This document shows positions 31,908 to 40,308 of a DNA stretch of 40,308 bases, in pieces (position 1 is the stretch's first letter; every line of letters starts with the position of its first letter). This DNA comes from Acidobacteriota bacterium (GTDB lineage: Bacteria > Acidobacteriota > UBA6911): NCBI GenBank assembly GCA_016934295.1, contig JAFGTD010000043.1:1-40308 (forward strand), given 5' to 3'. The notes below the pieces were generated by a model. The model did not search any database and was not told where the DNA came from. It worked only from the letters and a program-made list of their open reading frames with translations. The position numbers were made by a program, and so were the translations under genes.

Positions 31908-32768
31908 ATGGCTGCGGAACCTGTATCTCAATTCTACTATTCCCACAGACTTAAATTGCACTTTTGGGATTGGGGCAATCACGATAAACCCAATCTTGTT
32001 TTCGTGCACGGAGGGATGGACCATGCCCGGAGCTGGGACCGTATCGTGAAAGCTTTTCAGGATGATTTTCATATAATGGCTCCCGATCTTCGGGGACACG
32101 GCGACAGCAGTTGGGCACCCGGAGCAATGTACAGCATCGCGGAATACCTTCTGGACCTCTCTGCGCTACTGGATATCGCCGGAAAGTTCCCGGTATTTCT
32201 GGTCGGCCATTCACTCGGAGCGGCTATCGTCCTGCAATATGCCGGGATATACCCTGATCGCGTAAAAAAACTAGTTGCCGTTGAAGGAATTTCTCCCCCA
32301 CGGGAAATCACACCGCCTCATCCACCGCACGAACGCCTTAAGAACTGGATCGAAACAATGCGCGACTATGAGAAGCGAACGCCGCGCAGATATCCGAATT
32401 TAAAGGCTGCGATTGAACGCATGCATAAAGAAAGTCCGTACCTGTCGGAAGATATGGCCAGACATCTGACACTTTTGGGCTCGATTTGGAATGCGGACGG
32501 AACCCTGATCTGGAAATTTGATAATTTTGTCCGGGCATTTTCCCCGTACATTTTTAATATGGAAGAAGCCTGCAAGATATGGAGCCAGATTAAATGTCCT
32601 GTTCTATTATTCCGCGGACTGGACAGCTGGACGGAAGATCCCTATATAACAGGACACATCCGATCCATTCGAGATCATCGTCTTGTCAATGTGCCGAATG
32701 CCGGGCATTGGCTGCATCACGACCAGACCGATATTTTCATCAGAGAAACAAGCGAATTTTTACTGTAG
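31908..32768 (+). CDS. Alpha/beta-fold hydrolase
   Basis: This is a soluble hydrolase of 286 residues with unknown substrate. The fold motifs are clear: NLVFVHGGMDHARSWDRIVK (oxyanion region), APDLRGHGDSSWA, the nucleophile elbow VGHSLGA with S102, an acid probably at about D241 (LLFRGLDSWTED), and H267 in VPNAGHWLHHDQ. A cap region of about 70 residues lies between the elbow and the acid (about 125-220). No signal peptide is seen. It follows the Sua5-type gene after 73 bases on the same strand and converges with mglA. Homologues include esterases, epoxide hydrolases and haloperoxidase-like enzymes, and I cannot choose among them. Confidence 0.85.
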   Translation: MAAEPVSQFYYSHRLKLHFWDWGNHDKPNLVFVHGGMDHARSWDRIVKAFQDDFHIMAPDLRGHGDSSWAPGAMYSIAEYLLDLSALLDIAGKFPVFLVGHSLGAAIVLQYAGIYPDRVKKLVAVEGISPPREITPPHPPHERLKNWIETMRDYEKRTPRRYPNLKAAIERMHKESPYLSEDMARHLTLLGSIWNADGTLIWKFDNFVRAFSPYIFNMEEACKIWSQIKCPVLLFRGLDSWTEDPYITGHIRSIRDHRLVNVPNAGHWLHHDQTDIFIRETSEFLL

Positions 32769-32835
32769 GGATTCCCGATTGCGACCTATGCAGAGGAGTG
32801 GACGACCTCGGGATTGGGGTATATATCTTTATTCG

Positions 32836-33423
32836 TCAGGCGCTCTTTTTAAGTTCGATAAGCACCTGTCGCGCTACCGCTTTCAGTGTATTCAGTACCC
32901 CGGTGCCTTCTGTGGCGACCGCTTCAAAAACCGGCTCATCCTTGACGATCAATTGTTTGGTTAATTCTTCAACCGGTATTGCGTTGGGAAGGTCGCGTTT
33001 ATTCAACTGCAGGACATAGGGTATTTTCTGGAGGTCAAATCCATGTTCTTTAAGATTATCCGCGAGATTTGACAATGATTCCAGGTTTGCATCAATCCGT
33101 TCTTCCTGGGAATCCGCGACAAACACCACCCCGTCGACTCCCTTGAGAATGAGTTTTCTGCTTGAATCATAGAAAACCTGTCCCGGTACGGTGTACAAAT
33201 GGAATCGAGTTTGAAATCCACGAATCTGACCAAGATCTATAGGGAGGAAATCAAAAAAGAGCGTTCGTTCCGTTTCGGTGGCAAGGGAAATCATCTTACC
33301 TTTATTTTCGGTATTGGTGATTTGGTAAACGTACTGCAGATTTGTGGTCTTTCCCCCAAGACCGGGACCGTAATACACTATCTTGCAGTTAATTTCACGC
33401 GCAACGTAATTTATGAACGTCAA
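32836..33423 (-). CDS. mglA: MglA-type small GTPase
   Basis: MglA is a Ras-like GTPase that sets cell polarity and drives motility in Myxococcus. The 195 residues start [20 protein letters not shown] with the P-loop GPGLGGKTT (19-27). Further motifs are [29 protein letters not shown] in place of the Ras DxxGQ, and the guanine motif LNKRDLP. The start is TTG at 33421-33423 with AAAGGA seven bases upstream. It lies 169 bases after the roadblock gene on the same strand, the usual mglB-mglA order. No motility genes are near, so its role here (polarity, secretion or gliding) is open. Confidence 0.93.
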   Translation of the reverse strand: MTFINYVAREINCKIVYYGPGLGGKTTNLQYVYQITNTENKGKMISLATETERTLFFDFLPIDLGQIRGFQTRFHLYTVPGQVFYDSSRKLILKGVDGVVFVADSQEERIDANLESLSNLADNLKEHGFDLQKIPYVLQLNKRDLPNAIPVEELTKQLIVKDEPVFEAVATEGTGVLNTLKAVARQVLIELKKSA

Positions 33424-33592
33424 AACAAAGTCCTTTAATCAATGGGAGATACGGTCCGCACCCTGTATACTTGAATTCCTATGAAGCGACAGACGAGGGC
33501 ATCCGATTGCGGACGGGACAGCTCCCCTTGATTCCGCATGCTTACGATGCTGCCGCCTCGTTTTAGAACCTGTGGAAGTGCGGTATTAGGTT

Positions 33593-34183
33593 TCATAGTT
33601 CCAAAAGCTTCTCGAGCTCTTCCTCGCTGAAATCAGGATTTCCTGCAGCCGGCGCATCTTTGTCACTTCTACGCAGAACATCCTGAATAACCTCTTCAAG
33701 CAAAATAATTGCCTTTTTCGCTTTATACCGAACAAGTCCCAGGGTTGTGGCTGCATTAAACACCAGGACTAAGGAAAATTTATGGAGTAAATCCGAAATA
33801 TATAGACTACGGTTTTGCCCCTGATGCACAAGAACTGAAAACTCACCTTCACCTACAAGATTTGCGAGACTGTCCGTAGCCGCCAGATTTGCGGCCGCCA
33901 AAGAGGCCAGGGATGTATAATCAAACTTCTCCCCTGATTCCAGTATTACTATGGGCTGTCCGCTCTGGCTGACCAGTAATACAATATCCGCCCGTAATTC
34001 TTTTTGCACTTTTTCAAGAATTGCCTTGATGCGTTTGAATTCCGGTTCGTGTAAATTGAGCGTATTTAAATTCACATCCATGCAATCATGCAAAATGCCG
34101 GAATCTAATACAAACTGAAGATTTCCGGTATATTCGGAAGGAAAATCCCTCGTAGTTTTATCAGTCGAACCATAATTCTCCAT
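33593..34183 (-). CDS. mglB: Roadblock/LC7-domain protein (MglB-like)
   Basis: This is the probable GTPase-activating partner of MglA. The 196 residues have an N-terminal extension of about 45 residues. A roadblock domain follows (about 50-150) with KRIKAILEKVQKELRADIVL then LVSQSGQPIVILESGEKFDY and FDYTSLASLAAANLAATDSL. A charged C-terminal tail (PDFSEEELEKLLEL) closes it. The extension and tail are longer than in a minimal MglB. The start codon is uncertain because no clear ribosome-binding site exists before the ATG at 34183; a later ATG (codon 35) would remove the extension. It is divergent from the TPR gene. Confidence 0.82.
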   Translation of the reverse strand: MENYGSTDKTTRDFPSEYTGNLQFVLDSGILHDCMDVNLNTLNLHEPEFKRIKAILEKVQKELRADIVLLVSQSGQPIVILESGEKFDYTSLASLAAANLAATDSLANLVGEGEFSVLVHQGQNRSLYISDLLHKFSLVLVFNAATTLGLVRYKAKKAIILLEEVIQDVLRRSDKDAPAAGNPDFSEEELEKLLEL

Positions 34184-34274
34184 TGCGAAAAAACCGAGAT
34201 CGTGCTTGACTGCTTATGGGATTTTCTCATAACCTATTCTGGGATTTAATAATTTGCCTAATTTCTTCTTGCAC

Positions 34275-34303
34275 TTGACTTATCGTCTAATTTTTCCTAA
34301 TAA
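34275..34303 (+). promoter_or_regulatory. Probable sigma-70 promoter of the TPR gene
   Basis: TTGACT (34275-34280) and TAATAA (34298-34303) are separated by exactly 17 bases. Transcription would start near 34310 and leave a leader of about 78 bases before the TTG start. Confidence 0.45.
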
Positions 34304-34326
34304 TAACCTCAATTTTTAGATCACTG

Positions 34327-34363
34327 AAATCTTGTAAGACAAGTTATTCACCTTATAAGATTT
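34327..34363 (+). promoter_or_regulatory. Leader hairpin before the TPR gene
   Basis: AAATCTTGTAAG (34327-34338) and CTTATAAGATTT (34352-34363) form a 12-pair stem with a 13-base loop. The single non-Watson-Crick pair is a G-U wobble only in plus-strand RNA, which favours a role in this leader. It lies 24 bases upstream of the start codon and does not cover the ribosome-binding site. Confidence 0.45.
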
Positions 34364-34387
34364 ACACGTTATCGACTGCGAGGAACA

Positions 34388-35251
34388 TTGGCTCAGAAAA
34401 CCAAAAAAACTACAAAATCCCGGGAGAAGGCCAAGACTGTAAAAAACACAGTTAAGGCTTTAAAAAACACAGCTAAGGGAGTAAAAACCACGGCCAAGAC
34501 CGTAAAAAACACCAAAAGAAAGTCCGTTTCCGGACGGACTTCCGTAAAATCGACCGCCGCCCCAAAAAAGTCTGCCGCTAAAGCGAAAAATGCTGCCGTT
34601 CGGACTGGGAAACAAAAGACATCAAAATCAAAAAAGCGCATTGTCAAGGAAAGTAAGATTATGGTAGCGGAACAGAAAAAGGCGTCTTCATCCGGCAAAG
34701 AAGCATCCGGGACAAAAACATCCCAGGGACTGCTGCGCCGGACAAAGACTACCTCGGCAGCTCTTTCCCACCTTGGGAAGGGTATCGAATTTATACATAA
34801 AAAAGATTTCAAGAAGGCCCATAGCGAGTTCACAACCCTGGTGCGTTCTTTTCCGGAGGAAACAGAAATCCTGGCACGGGTTCGAAGCTATTTACAAATC
34901 TGCGACCGGGAAGAACAGGCGCAAAAGAAGCCGGAAATTACCCAGGATCAGTTGTATACACTGGGAGTCCTGGAACATAATAAGTCAAATTTTGATGCGG
35001 CGATTTCATATTTTCAACAGTCGCTGAAAAAGCACCCGGATGCCGATTATGTTTACTATTCCGTTGCAGCCTCCCTGGCCAGGAAGGGGGATCGACAGGC
35101 ATCTATGGAACATCTCAAGAAAGCCATTGAGCTCAATGAGGATAGTCGCATATATGCCAGGAATGATGAAGACTTCTCCGTATTTGAAACGGATGAAGAA
35201 TTTGCCGAACTTCTGGGAATCTTGCCGAATCCGGTCAACGATCCTCAATAG
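34388..35251 (+). CDS. TPR protein with histone-H1-like lysine-rich N-terminus
   Basis: The first about 110 of 287 residues are extremely rich in Lys, Thr, Ser and Ala and resemble histone H1 tails. Residues 16-42 are four seven-residue repeats of the form K-x-(V/L)-K-x-T-(V/A), encoded by a 21-base tandem repeat (34433-34513). The rest holds TPR-like helical pairs, LGKGIEFIHKKDFKKAHSEF, LGVLEHNKSNFDAAISYFQQ and SVAASLARKGDRQASMEHLK, and a C-terminal DFSVFETDEEFAELLGI that often ends TPR arrays. The start is TTG with GAGG four bases upstream. DNA or RNA binding by the tail is inferred; the TPR part should bind a protein. It is divergent from mglB. Confidence 0.82.
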   Translation: MAQKTKKTTKSREKAKTVKNTVKALKNTAKGVKTTAKTVKNTKRKSVSGRTSVKSTAAPKKSAAKAKNAAVRTGKQKTSKSKKRIVKESKIMVAEQKKASSSGKEASGTKTSQGLLRRTKTTSAALSHLGKGIEFIHKKDFKKAHSEFTTLVRSFPEETEILARVRSYLQICDREEQAQKKPEITQDQLYTLGVLEHNKSNFDAAISYFQQSLKKHPDADYVYYSVAASLARKGDRQASMEHLKKAIELNEDSRIYARNDEDFSVFETDEEFAELLGILPNPVNDPQ

Positions 35252-35367
35252 AATCCCGTCGATTTTCCTGAGCCCGCGACCCCACAATTTCGGGACAGTT
35301 TCATGGACACGGTTTTGCCGTTGTCCGGATACCGGGAAACTTGCAACCAACCGGGCTTGATTCAGCC

Positions 35368-35772
35368 ATGATATATTGCAAAAACTGCGTCAACTGGATT
35401 GACGAAAACCTTGAGCAAATCAAAGAAAATTCCCAAAAGCATCCCCATATTTTTATGGGCTGTCGCATTTTCGGCGATCTGGAGGGCATTTACGAGCTAA
35501 AGAGCTGCAAACACTATATTAAGAGCGAAAACCTTTTTACAATCTGCAATACCTGCAATATTACCGTTCCTAAAATCTGCGTTTCCATGGGGGAATGCGT
35601 CAACTGTACGGATACCGACCTTTTCTGTGTTGATTCATGTATTGGGGGCGACAATAGAAAGTATTGCACGCATTTCGTTCGTCTTCATGCCGAGGGGATT
35701 CACCTCATTGAAGACAACCGAATTTTTGACATCTTTCCCAAGAAGGGGATGCCGGGGAATAAAAAGATTTAA
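35368..35772 (+). CDS. Cysteine-rich protein of unknown function
   Basis: This is a 134-residue soluble protein with 12 cysteines. It begins with CKNC (C4, C7). A cluster follows from about residue 60, with CNTC (two cysteines), single cysteines in KICVSMGEC, then NC, FC, DSC and YC. Histidines lie near several of them (CKHY; YCTHF). The spacing suggests several zinc sites or an Fe-S site, but it matches no motif I can name. The frame opens with a TTG at 35341; the ATG at 35368 looks more natural, although no ribosome-binding site is clear. It follows the TPR gene after 116 bases and may be co-transcribed with it. Confidence 0.6.
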   Translation: MIYCKNCVNWIDENLEQIKENSQKHPHIFMGCRIFGDLEGIYELKSCKHYIKSENLFTICNTCNITVPKICVSMGECVNCTDTDLFCVDSCIGGDNRKYCTHFVRLHAEGIHLIEDNRIFDIFPKKGMPGNKKI

Positions 35773-35793
35773 CCCGCATTTCTAATAGGGTTA
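35770..35793. terminator. Small inverted repeat between convergent genes
   Basis: TAACCC (35770-35775) and GGGTTA (35788-35793) flank 12 bases and overlap the stop codons of both the Cys-rich gene and carB. It may end both transcripts, though no T-run is present. The arm sequence TTAACCCGC resembles the start of the 38-base repeats. Confidence 0.3.
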
Positions 35794-38700
35794 GGATACC
35801 GTAAAGAAATGATCGGGATTGTCGGTTGATGCACCGGTGTCCTGTATGCTGCCGTGATATTCCTGTAGGCTTCTGACCGTAAGATCTTCGTTTCGAATGG
35901 TTTGAATGGCTTTTGCTGCAGCTGCAGCGCCGGACAGAGTTGTAATGCAGGCGATCCCGTGTTGTGTCGCCGCTCTCCGGATCGCTCTTTCATCGTACCG
36001 TGATTGGCGTCCCAGAGGAGTATTGATGATAAGGTCGATCTTGCCGCTTTTAATAAGATCGACGATATTCGGACGCCCTTCACCGGCTTTGAAAACATGG
36101 TCTGTTTCAATGGCATTCTTCTTAAGATATTTATTGGTTCCGGTCGTTGTATATATCTGAAATCCCATGGACTTCAAATCCCGTGCAATCGGAGTCAGCC
36201 CCTCTTTATCCTTTTCGTTGACGCTGATGAATACTGTCCCTTTGCGCGGTAATTTCAATCCGGCCGAAAGTTGAGCTTTGGCAAAGGCGCTGCCAAAACT
36301 ATCGGCAACGCCCATCACTTCACCGGTAGATTTCATTTCGGGGCTGAGTATGGTATCCACGCCGGGAAACTTGTTAAAAGGAAAAACCGGTGACTTGACA
36401 AAGCAGTGCCGGACCTTTAATTCACTGGAAAGACCGAAATCCCCAAGTTTTTCCCCTGCCATGATTCGGGCGGCGATTTTAGCAAGCGGAGTGCCGGTAG
36501 CTTTGCTGACGTAAGGAACGGTGCGGGAAGCTCGGGGATTCACCTCCAGAACGTATACGGTATCCTTCTGAATCGCAAATTGAATATTCATAAGTCCCAC
36601 TACGTTAAGAGCTTTCCCAAGCTTTCTTGTATAGTCTTTCATTCTTTCCAGCAGTTTGGGATTGATAACAATCGGAGGTAAAATACAGGTGCTGTCTCCA
36701 CTGTGAATCCCGGCTTCCTCTATATGCTCCATCACGCCGGCAATGACAACCTGTTCTCCGTCGCAGAGAGCGTCCACATCGTATTCATTCGCGCGTTCAA
36801 GGAATTTATCGATGAGTACAGGATGTTCCGGGGAAGCTTCAACCGCGGTTTCCATATAACTGTCCAGCGCATCCTGGTCGTAGACAATAGACATTGCCCG
36901 GCCTCCGAGAACATACGAGGGACGGACAAGAACGGGATACCCTATTCGGGCGGCGATTTTGCGCGCTTCTTCAAGGCACATCGCCGTTCCATTTTCAGGC
37001 TGAGGAATGGCAAGTTCATGGAGTAACTGTCCGAAACGCTTACGATCCTCTGCCAGATCGATATTTTCCGGGGAAGTGCCGATGATGGGCACGCCGGCTT
37101 TTTTCAGTTTCAGCGCCAGATTTAAAGGCGTCTGCCCGCCAAACTGGACGATAACACCTACCGGTTTCTCAACCTCGATGATTTCCATAACGTTTTCAAA
37201 AGTCAGAGGTTCGAAATACAACCGGTCCGAAGTATCATAATCCGTAGAGACGGTTTCCGGATTACAGTTGACCATGATGGTCTCGTAGCCGGCATCCTTG
37301 AGCGCGAAAGAAGCATGGCAGCAACAATAATCAAACTCAATGCCCTGCCCTATACGATTCGGGCCGCTTCCAAGCACCATGATCTTTTTGCGTTCCGTGG
37401 GATCCGCTTCGCATTCGCTTTCGTAAGTGGAATAGAGATAGGGCGTATAGGATTCAAACTCTGCGGCGCAGGTATCGACGCGTTTGAATACCGGGCGAAG
37501 TCCGTTATCGCGACGACAGCACATGACCTGGTTTTCCGAACAGGCTTCTCCATGCAGGGGCATCAATAATTCTGCAATATCCTGATCGGAAAATCCGGTT
37601 CGTTTGCAATGCCTTAAAAGATCCGGCGGAAGATCCTCTATGGAATATTGCTGAAGTTTCTTTTCCAGATCCACTATTTCTTTGAGTTGATTCAGAAACC
37701 ACAGGTCGATCTTTGTATGTTCGTGAATATCTTCCAGAGTCATTCCGGTAACGATCGCATGATGGATGTAGGCGAGTCTTTCCGGAACGGGTGTCCGGAG
37801 GTAATGCAGCAGGTTTTCCGGGACGATTTTTTCCTTAACGAGGCTCTTCCCTCTTTCAAGAGAACGAATCCCTTTCATCAATGCTTCTTTGAAAGTACGA
37901 CCGATCGCCATCGCTTCTCCGACCGATTTCATCTGTGTGCCAAGGGTCGTATCGGCCTCGTTGAATTTTTCAAAATTCCATCTGGGGATTTTCGCGACGA
38001 CGTAATCGATTGTCGGTTCAAAACTTGCCGGTGTTTTCTTCGTGATATCGTTCGGTATTTCGTCCAGAGTATACCCTACCGCAAGTTTTGCGGCGATTTT
38101 TGCAATCGGAAATCCCGTAGCTTTTGAAGCAAGGGCGGAACTTCTTGAGACCCGCGGGTTCATCTCAATAACGACGATTTCCCCGTTGCCGGGATGTACT
38201 GCAAACTGAATATTGGATCCGCCGGTTTCGACTCCGACTTTCCGGATAATATCAATGGCTGCATCCCGCATCCTCTGATATTCCTTGTCCGTCAGAGTCT
38301 GCGCCGGTGCAACCGTAATGGAGTCGCCCGTATGAACTCCCATGGGATCAAAGTTTTCGATGGAGCAGATGATGACGACATTATCCGCGAGATCGCGCAT
38401 GACCTCCAATTCGAACTCTTTCCATCCAAGCAGCGATTGTTCGACCAGCACCGCGTGCACGGGGGATATATCGAGCCCCCGGGCAATAATTGTCTCGTAT
38501 TCTTCGGCATTGAATGCGGTCCCGCCCCCGGAACCGCCCAGGGTGAAACTGGGCCGGATAATCGCCGGAAGGCCTATTTCTTTTATGTACTCCCTGGCTT
38601 CCGCAAGGCTTTTAACCACCTTCGACCGTGCCGACAGCAGACCTATTTCCGTCATGGCATCCTTAAATAGCTGACGGTCTTCGGCAATTTCAACCGCCTG

Positions 38701-39060
38701 CAGCTTCGCGCCGATCATTTCTACGTTATACCGGTCCAGAATACCCGATTTTGCCAATTCCACGGAAATGTTCAGCCCGGTTTGCCCTCCCACCGTTGGA
38801 AGAAGAGCATCCGGCCGTTCCCGGGCAATAATGGCTGCTACGGCATCTTTGGTCAGGGGTTCGACATAGGTTCGATCCGCAAGATCCGGATCCGTCATGA
38901 TGGTGGCGGGATTGGAATTTACCAGGATTACCTCAAAACCTTCACTCTGAAGAGCTTTGCATGCCTGGGTGCCCGAGTAATCAAATTCACAAGCCTGGCC
39001 GATTACGATCGGTCCGGAGCCTATAATAAGGATTTTTTTTATGTCGGTACGCTTTGGCAT
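35791..39060 (-). CDS. carB: Carbamoyl-phosphate synthase, large subunit
   Basis: CarB makes carbamoyl phosphate from bicarbonate, ammonia (from CarA) and two ATP, for arginine and pyrimidine synthesis. The 1089 residues are full length. Two homologous halves each carry a pre-ATP-grasp and an ATP-grasp domain: [20 protein letters not shown] and [11 protein letters not shown] in the first, [20 protein letters not shown] and [15 protein letters not shown] in the second. A C-terminal MGS-like allosteric domain (from about 940) includes [20 protein letters not shown] and [20 protein letters not shown]. It starts seven bases after the carA stop. Confidence 0.97.
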   Translation of the reverse strand: MPKRTDIKKILIIGSGPIVIGQACEFDYSGTQACKALQSEGFEVILVNSNPATIMTDPDLADRTYVEPLTKDAVAAIIARERPDALLPTVGGQTGLNISVELAKSGILDRYNVEMIGAKLQAVEIAEDRQLFKDAMTEIGLLSARSKVVKSLAEAREYIKEIGLPAIIRPSFTLGGSGGGTAFNAEEYETIIARGLDISPVHAVLVEQSLLGWKEFELEVMRDLADNVVIICSIENFDPMGVHTGDSITVAPAQTLTDKEYQRMRDAAIDIIRKVGVETGGSNIQFAVHPGNGEIVVIEMNPRVSRSSALASKATGFPIAKIAAKLAVGYTLDEIPNDITKKTPASFEPTIDYVVAKIPRWNFEKFNEADTTLGTQMKSVGEAMAIGRTFKEALMKGIRSLERGKSLVKEKIVPENLLHYLRTPVPERLAYIHHAIVTGMTLEDIHEHTKIDLWFLNQLKEIVDLEKKLQQYSIEDLPPDLLRHCKRTGFSDQDIAELLMPLHGEACSENQVMCCRRDNGLRPVFKRVDTCAAEFESYTPYLYSTYESECEADPTERKKIMVLGSGPNRIGQGIEFDYCCCHASFALKDAGYETIMVNCNPETVSTDYDTSDRLYFEPLTFENVMEIIEVEKPVGVIVQFGGQTPLNLALKLKKAGVPIIGTSPENIDLAEDRKRFGQLLHELAIPQPENGTAMCLEEARKIAARIGYPVLVRPSYVLGGRAMSIVYDQDALDSYMETAVEASPEHPVLIDKFLERANEYDVDALCDGEQVVIAGVMEHIEEAGIHSGDSTCILPPIVINPKLLERMKDYTRKLGKALNVVGLMNIQFAIQKDTVYVLEVNPRASRTVPYVSKATGTPLAKIAARIMAGEKLGDFGLSSELKVRHCFVKSPVFPFNKFPGVDTILSPEMKSTGEVMGVADSFGSAFAKAQLSAGLKLPRKGTVFISVNEKDKEGLTPIARDLKSMGFQIYTTTGTNKYLKKNAIETDHVFKAGEGRPNIVDLIKSGKIDLIINTPLGRQSRYDERAIRRAATQHGIACITTLSGAAAAAKAIQTIRNEDLTVRSLQEYHGSIQDTGASTDNPDHFFTVS

Positions 39061-39067
39061 TGTATAT

Positions 39068-40162
39068 CTAGCTTTTCATCATGAGCTTTATAAATTCCTC
39101 AAAAAGGTAGTGGGAATCATGCGGCCCGGGAGAAGCTTCGGGATGATATTGAACGGAAAATGCGGGAAGGCTGCGATGCCGCATCCCTTCCAGTGTTTGA
39201 TCATTTAAGTTTATATGCGTAATCTCAACCTGACTTTGTTTCAACGAATCGGGATCAACAGCAAATCCGTGGTTTTGCGCGGTGATTTCAACCTTGTTGC
39301 TCTTCAGATTTTTAACAGGCTGGTTGCCTCCCCGGTGCCCGAATTTCAGCTTATACGTTTTTCCGCCGAAAGCCAGCCCCATAAGCTGATGTCCGAGGCA
39401 GATACCGAATATCGGTTTGCGGCCGAGTAACTTCCGAATATTCCCGACTGCGTATAAAAGAGGCTCGGGATCGCCTGGACCGTTGGACAGGAAAACACCG
39501 TCGGGATTAAGAGAAAGCACTTCTTCCGCCGGCGTGGATGCCGGTACAACAGTAAGATCGCATCCGACACGGATAAGGTTGTTCAGTATATTGCGCTTGA
39601 TTCCATAATCATACGCAATGACTTTAAATGCTTTTCTCCCATCGAATTTTTCGGTAGGCGCAACCGAATATGGCTGCAGGCAGGAAACGGATGAAGCCAG
39701 ATCGGCTCCAAGCATGATTCGCGCGGATCGAGCCTGTTCGATCAAACGATCGGCATCCGGACTTTCAGTGCTGATTATCCCTCGCATCGCGCCCCGGTTC
39801 CGAATTTTAAGTACAAGAGCCCGGGTGTCTACTTCAGAAACTCCGATTATTCCGTGTCTCTTCAGGTAGGATTCCAGGGTTTCGCTGGATTGCCAGTTTG
39901 ATGATATTTCGCTGAACTCTCTCGCAACGAATCCCTCGACAAACGGTCTCACGGACTCGTTATCCTTATCGCTGGTTCCGTAATTCCCTATGTGAGGGCA
40001 GGTCATTACCACAATCTGCCCGGCGTAGGACGGGTCGGTGAGAATCTCCTGATAACCGGACATCGAGGTATTAAATACCACTTCACCGGTCCTCTCACCC
40101 ACCGCTCCGAACGCTCGACCGGTGAATATACTCCCATCTTCCAGCGCCAGAATTGCTTTCAT
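39068..40162 (-). CDS. carA: Carbamoyl-phosphate synthase, small (glutamine amidotransferase) subunit
   Basis: CarA hydrolyses glutamine and channels ammonia to CarB. The 364 residues have the N-terminal small-subunit domain ([40 protein letters not shown]) and a class I amidotransferase domain from about 175. The latter contains [11 protein letters not shown], the catalytic cysteine in [32 protein letters not shown], and the His/Glu pair in [15 protein letters not shown]. It is first in the carA-carB operon. The ribosome-binding site is weak (GGAAAT). No pyrimidine or arginine operon leader was recognised upstream. Confidence 0.97.
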   Translation of the reverse strand: MKAILALEDGSIFTGRAFGAVGERTGEVVFNTSMSGYQEILTDPSYAGQIVVMTCPHIGNYGTSDKDNESVRPFVEGFVAREFSEISSNWQSSETLESYLKRHGIIGVSEVDTRALVLKIRNRGAMRGIISTESPDADRLIEQARSARIMLGADLASSVSCLQPYSVAPTEKFDGRKAFKVIAYDYGIKRNILNNLIRVGCDLTVVPASTPAEEVLSLNPDGVFLSNGPGDPEPLLYAVGNIRKLLGRKPIFGICLGHQLMGLAFGGKTYKLKFGHRGGNQPVKNLKSNKVEITAQNHGFAVDPDSLKQSQVEITHINLNDQTLEGMRHRSLPAFSVQYHPEASPGPHDSHYLFEEFIKLMMKS

Positions 40163-40221
40163 ATTTCCAAGGGTAACGCTACTTTTAAGAATGGCGTCGG
40201 CCTTTCAACGCGATATTGCTT

Positions 40222-40259
40222 TTAACCCGGATTATTCATGAAGCTTTTACTGCGGCGGC
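40222..40259. repeat. 38-base dispersed repeat, copy 2
   Basis: This copy is identical over 38 bases and in the same orientation as 25318-25355. It lies 59 bases upstream of carA and close to the end of the window. The flanks of the two copies do not match. Confidence 0.75.
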
Positions 40260-40284
40260 GTATCTGGGCATGTCTGCTGCGGTC

Positions 40285-40308
40285 CCAATTTATGCTTGCA
40301 TAAATTGG
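40285..40308. repeat. Perfect palindrome at the window end
   Basis: CCAATTTATGC (40285-40295), a two-base spacer TT, and GCATAAATTGG (40298-40308) form an 11-base perfect inverted repeat that ends exactly at the last base of the window. It may be a repeat boundary at which an assembly stopped, a palindromic repeat element, or an assembly fold-back. Confidence 0.5.

Noticed and set aside
34393..34833. 146-codon minus-strand frame, rich in Phe and Val
   Set aside because: It is a mirror of the lysine-rich tail of the TPR gene: AAA and AAG codons read backwards as TTT and CTT.
1..40308. tRNA or rRNA genes, CRISPR arrays, insertion sequences, prophage genes
   Set aside because: A read of both strands showed no T-loop-like tRNA ends with matching stems, no regular repeat-spacer pattern and no transposase or phage protein signatures. 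A dedicated tRNA scan was not possible.

Overview
The window reads as a chromosomal segment of a Gram-negative-type, respiring bacterium with moderate GC content, dense in genes and mostly coded on the minus strand. I see no phage, plasmid, transposase, CRISPR, rRNA or tRNA genes. The best taxonomic guess is Acidobacteriota or a close relative. It rests on two hypothetical exported proteins (25662-26336 and 26831-27556) that resemble families I associate with Acidobacteria, plus BshA (bacillithiol), MglA/MglB and a fused 2-oxoglutarate dehydrogenase E1. This is inference from memory of families, not a search.

Region 1 (1-6531, minus) is a complex I operon in the order nuoA-B-C-D-H-I-J-K-N. 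nuoL and nuoM, normally between K and N, are absent, and so are nuoE, F and G. The 470-base upstream region carries repeated TACTG/CAGTA half-sites and a long inverted repeat. Region 2 (7000-11409, minus) holds lpdA (E3), lipB, an E2 acyltransferase and an exported redoxin. With the fused E1/E2-like enzyme at 20690-24163 (plus), the window encodes all parts of a 2-oxoglutarate dehydrogenase plus the ligase that lipoylates it.

Region 3 (11804-20273) has a lone plus-strand xdhC, then a long minus-strand run read from right to left: pentapeptide-repeat protein, TerB-like protein, HEAT-repeat protein, an A-type Fe-S carrier, folB, a second nuoB and nuoD, map, a Fur regulator fused to a ferritin-like domain, and a second nuoI. 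The run from the Fe-S carrier to nuoI2 is rich in iron and Fe-S proteins. Region 4 (20690-29024) holds kgd and bshA (plus), then a looser stretch with structured intergenic DNA, a glycine-zipper lipoprotein, an exported protein of unknown function and a probable TIR-domain protein. Region 5 (29025-40308) holds serA, the long Sua5-type threonylcarbamoyl-AMP synthase, an alpha/beta hydrolase, mglB-mglA, a histone-H1-like TPR protein, a Cys-rich orphan and carA-carB.

The most unusual items are the Fur/ferritin-like fusion embedded among complex I genes, the orphan B/D/I complex I set, the pentapeptide-TerB-HEAT cassette, the putative TIR protein, a 38-base repeat present at 25318 and again at 40222 close to the window end, several large inverted repeats, and frequent TTG start codons with good ribosome-binding sites.
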